From NCBI GenBank assembly GCA_047972145.1, contig JBKEAI010000084.1, positions 1 through 64,000 of the forward strand: a stretch of DNA of 64,000 nucleotides. Direction: 5' to 3'. Below are positions 63,316 to 64,000 of the stretch, piece after piece. Below the pieces are notes generated by a model that was not told where the DNA came from, did no database searches, and saw only the letters and a program-made list of their open reading frames with translations. A program made the position numbers and the translations under genes. Source of the DNA: JAMLGJ01 sp047972145. Its GTDB lineage: Bacteria; Actinomycetota; Acidimicrobiia; Acidimicrobiales; Microtrichaceae. Numbering within the stretch: the stretch's first letter is position 1; each line of letters opens with the position of its first letter.

Positions 63316-64000
63316 ATGATCGAGGGCGGGACTGCCGGCAGCAAAGCCCCGATGGGAGGCAATGCCCTGATCGGTGATCTGGGAGAGCGTGGTCTCATAG
63401 CGGATCACACCGACCGTGATGCTCTCGTGGAGCGCCTGGGGTCACCAACGGTGCTCTATTGCGGGTTCGACCCGACCGCAGACTCCCTTCACATAGGGAA
63501 CCTCCAGTCGATCATGTTGCTGCGCCGCTTCCAGTTGGCCGGCCATCCCCCGGTGGCGTTGGTGGGCGGAGCGACGGGCATGATCGGTGACCCGTCCGGG
63601 CGGACCTCGGAGCGCCAGTTCCTCGATCCCGAATCCCTCGATGCCAACCGCGATGCGATCGGGGGCCAACTCGCCGGGCTCCTCGACTTCGACGGTTCGG
63701 CAGCCGCGACGCTGGTCGACAACCGCACCTGGACCGAACCGGTCGGTGTGCTCGAATTCCTACGCGACGTGGGCAAGTACGTGACGGTCAACACGATGCT
63801 CGCCAAGGAATCGGTCAAGGGTCGCATCGACCGCGAGTCGGGTATCTCGTTTACCGAGTTCTCCTACATGCTCCTCCAGGCGAACGACTTCCGGGTGCTC
63901 CACGAGCGTCACCGCGTCGACCTCCAGGTGGCCGGTTCGGACCAGTGGGGCAACATCACCGCAGGGGTCGACCTGGTGCGGCGCCGCACCGGCGACACCG
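63316..64000 (+). CDS. tyrS: tyrosine--tRNA ligase, N-terminal part
   Basis: The first 228 codons of a class I TyrRS; the gene runs off the right edge. Seen: VLYCGFDPTADSLHIGNLQS, where HIGN is the HIGH-type motif, then LVGGATGMIGDPSGRTSER, LRDVGKYVTVNTMLAKESVK, SFTEFSYMLLQANDF and the tyrosine/tRNA-site VAGSDQWGNITAGVDLVRR. The KMSKS loop and S4-like domain lie beyond the window. ATG 63316 is followed by a variable stretch; an ATG at 63352 is possible. Confidence 0.96.
   Translation, partial: MIEGGTAGSKAPMGGNALIGDLGERGLIADHTDRDALVERLGSPTVLYCGFDPTADSLHIGNLQSIMLLRRFQLAGHPPVALVGGATGMIGDPSGRTSERQFLDPESLDANRDAIGGQLAGLLDFDGSAAATLVDNRTWTEPVGVLEFLRDVGKYVTVNTMLAKESVKGRIDRESGISFTEFSYMLLQANDFRVLHERHRVDLQVAGSDQWGNITAGVDLVRRRTGDT

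Overview
This window is 64 kb of high-GC, gene-dense bacterial chromosome, almost certainly from an actinobacterium (Actinomycetota). The gene order is the classic actinobacterial housekeeping backbone known from Streptomyces and Mycobacterium: alaS-ruvX-mltG-aro-efp-nusB-pyr-mihF-gmk-rpoZ-coaBC-metK-priA-def-fmt-rsmB-rib-hisG, then infC-rpmI-rplT-pheST-arg-mpg-tyrS. Several landmarks of those genera are missing (aroC, argJ, argF, hisE, pyrK and bldD at their usual places). Divergent mIHF, Gmk and PriA proteins add to this and suggest a deep-branching class such as Acidimicrobiia; that placement is inference. No rRNA, tRNA, CRISPR array, prophage or insertion sequence was recognised.

Layout. 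1-1.3 kb: minus-strand DUF2786 fragment and an MscS channel. 1.4-7 kb: DUF6167-like protein, alaS, ruvX, mltG, aroE. 7-13.8 kb: two uncharacterised proteins (DUF4388; a protein with a basic/beta C-terminal domain), then aroK-aroB-aroQ-M24 peptidase-efp-nusB. 13.9-14.8 kb: secreted pentapeptide-repeat protein. 15-25.8 kb: pyrimidine operon pyrR-pyrB-pyrC-carA-(reverse DUF2505)-carB-pyrD-pyrF followed by mihF-gmk. 26-31.9 kb: rpoZ, coaBC, metK, priA and a phosphotransferase-fold kinase. 32-34.3 kb: minus-strand carboxylesterase and methyltransferase. 34.3-37.6 kb: def-fmt-rsmB and moaB. 37.7-41.2 kb: complete riboflavin operon ribD-ribE-ribBA-ribH. 41.2-42.8 kb: TrmH-type methyltransferase flanked by inverted copies of a composite repeat, then hisG. 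43.8-50.7 kb: cold-shock-like protein, DUF1844-like protein, infC-rpmI-rplT, a second TrmH-family gene, pheS-pheT. 50.7-51.9 kb: minus-strand membrane protein. 52-58.5 kb: arginine cluster argC-argB-argD-argR-argG-argH without argJ or argF. 58.5-64 kb: mpg, NUDIX hydrolase, two minus-strand envelope genes including a class A PBP, and the 5' part of tyrS.

Many genes overlap by 4 or 8 bases (ATGA/GTGA junctions), so translational coupling is widespread. The most interesting non-coding signals are these: a PyrR-binding RNA that overlaps the pyrR ribosome-binding site and is followed, inside the pyrR coding region, by an intrinsic-terminator hairpin; an 18-bp inverted repeat with alternative pairings ahead of ribD; a double-hairpin leader ahead of infC, which appears to start at ATA; a two-copy composite repeat (55-bp core, 12-bp spacer, 19-bp tandem units) in inverted orientation around a TrmH gene; and unrelated short tandem repeats (11-29 bp) at several gene boundaries.
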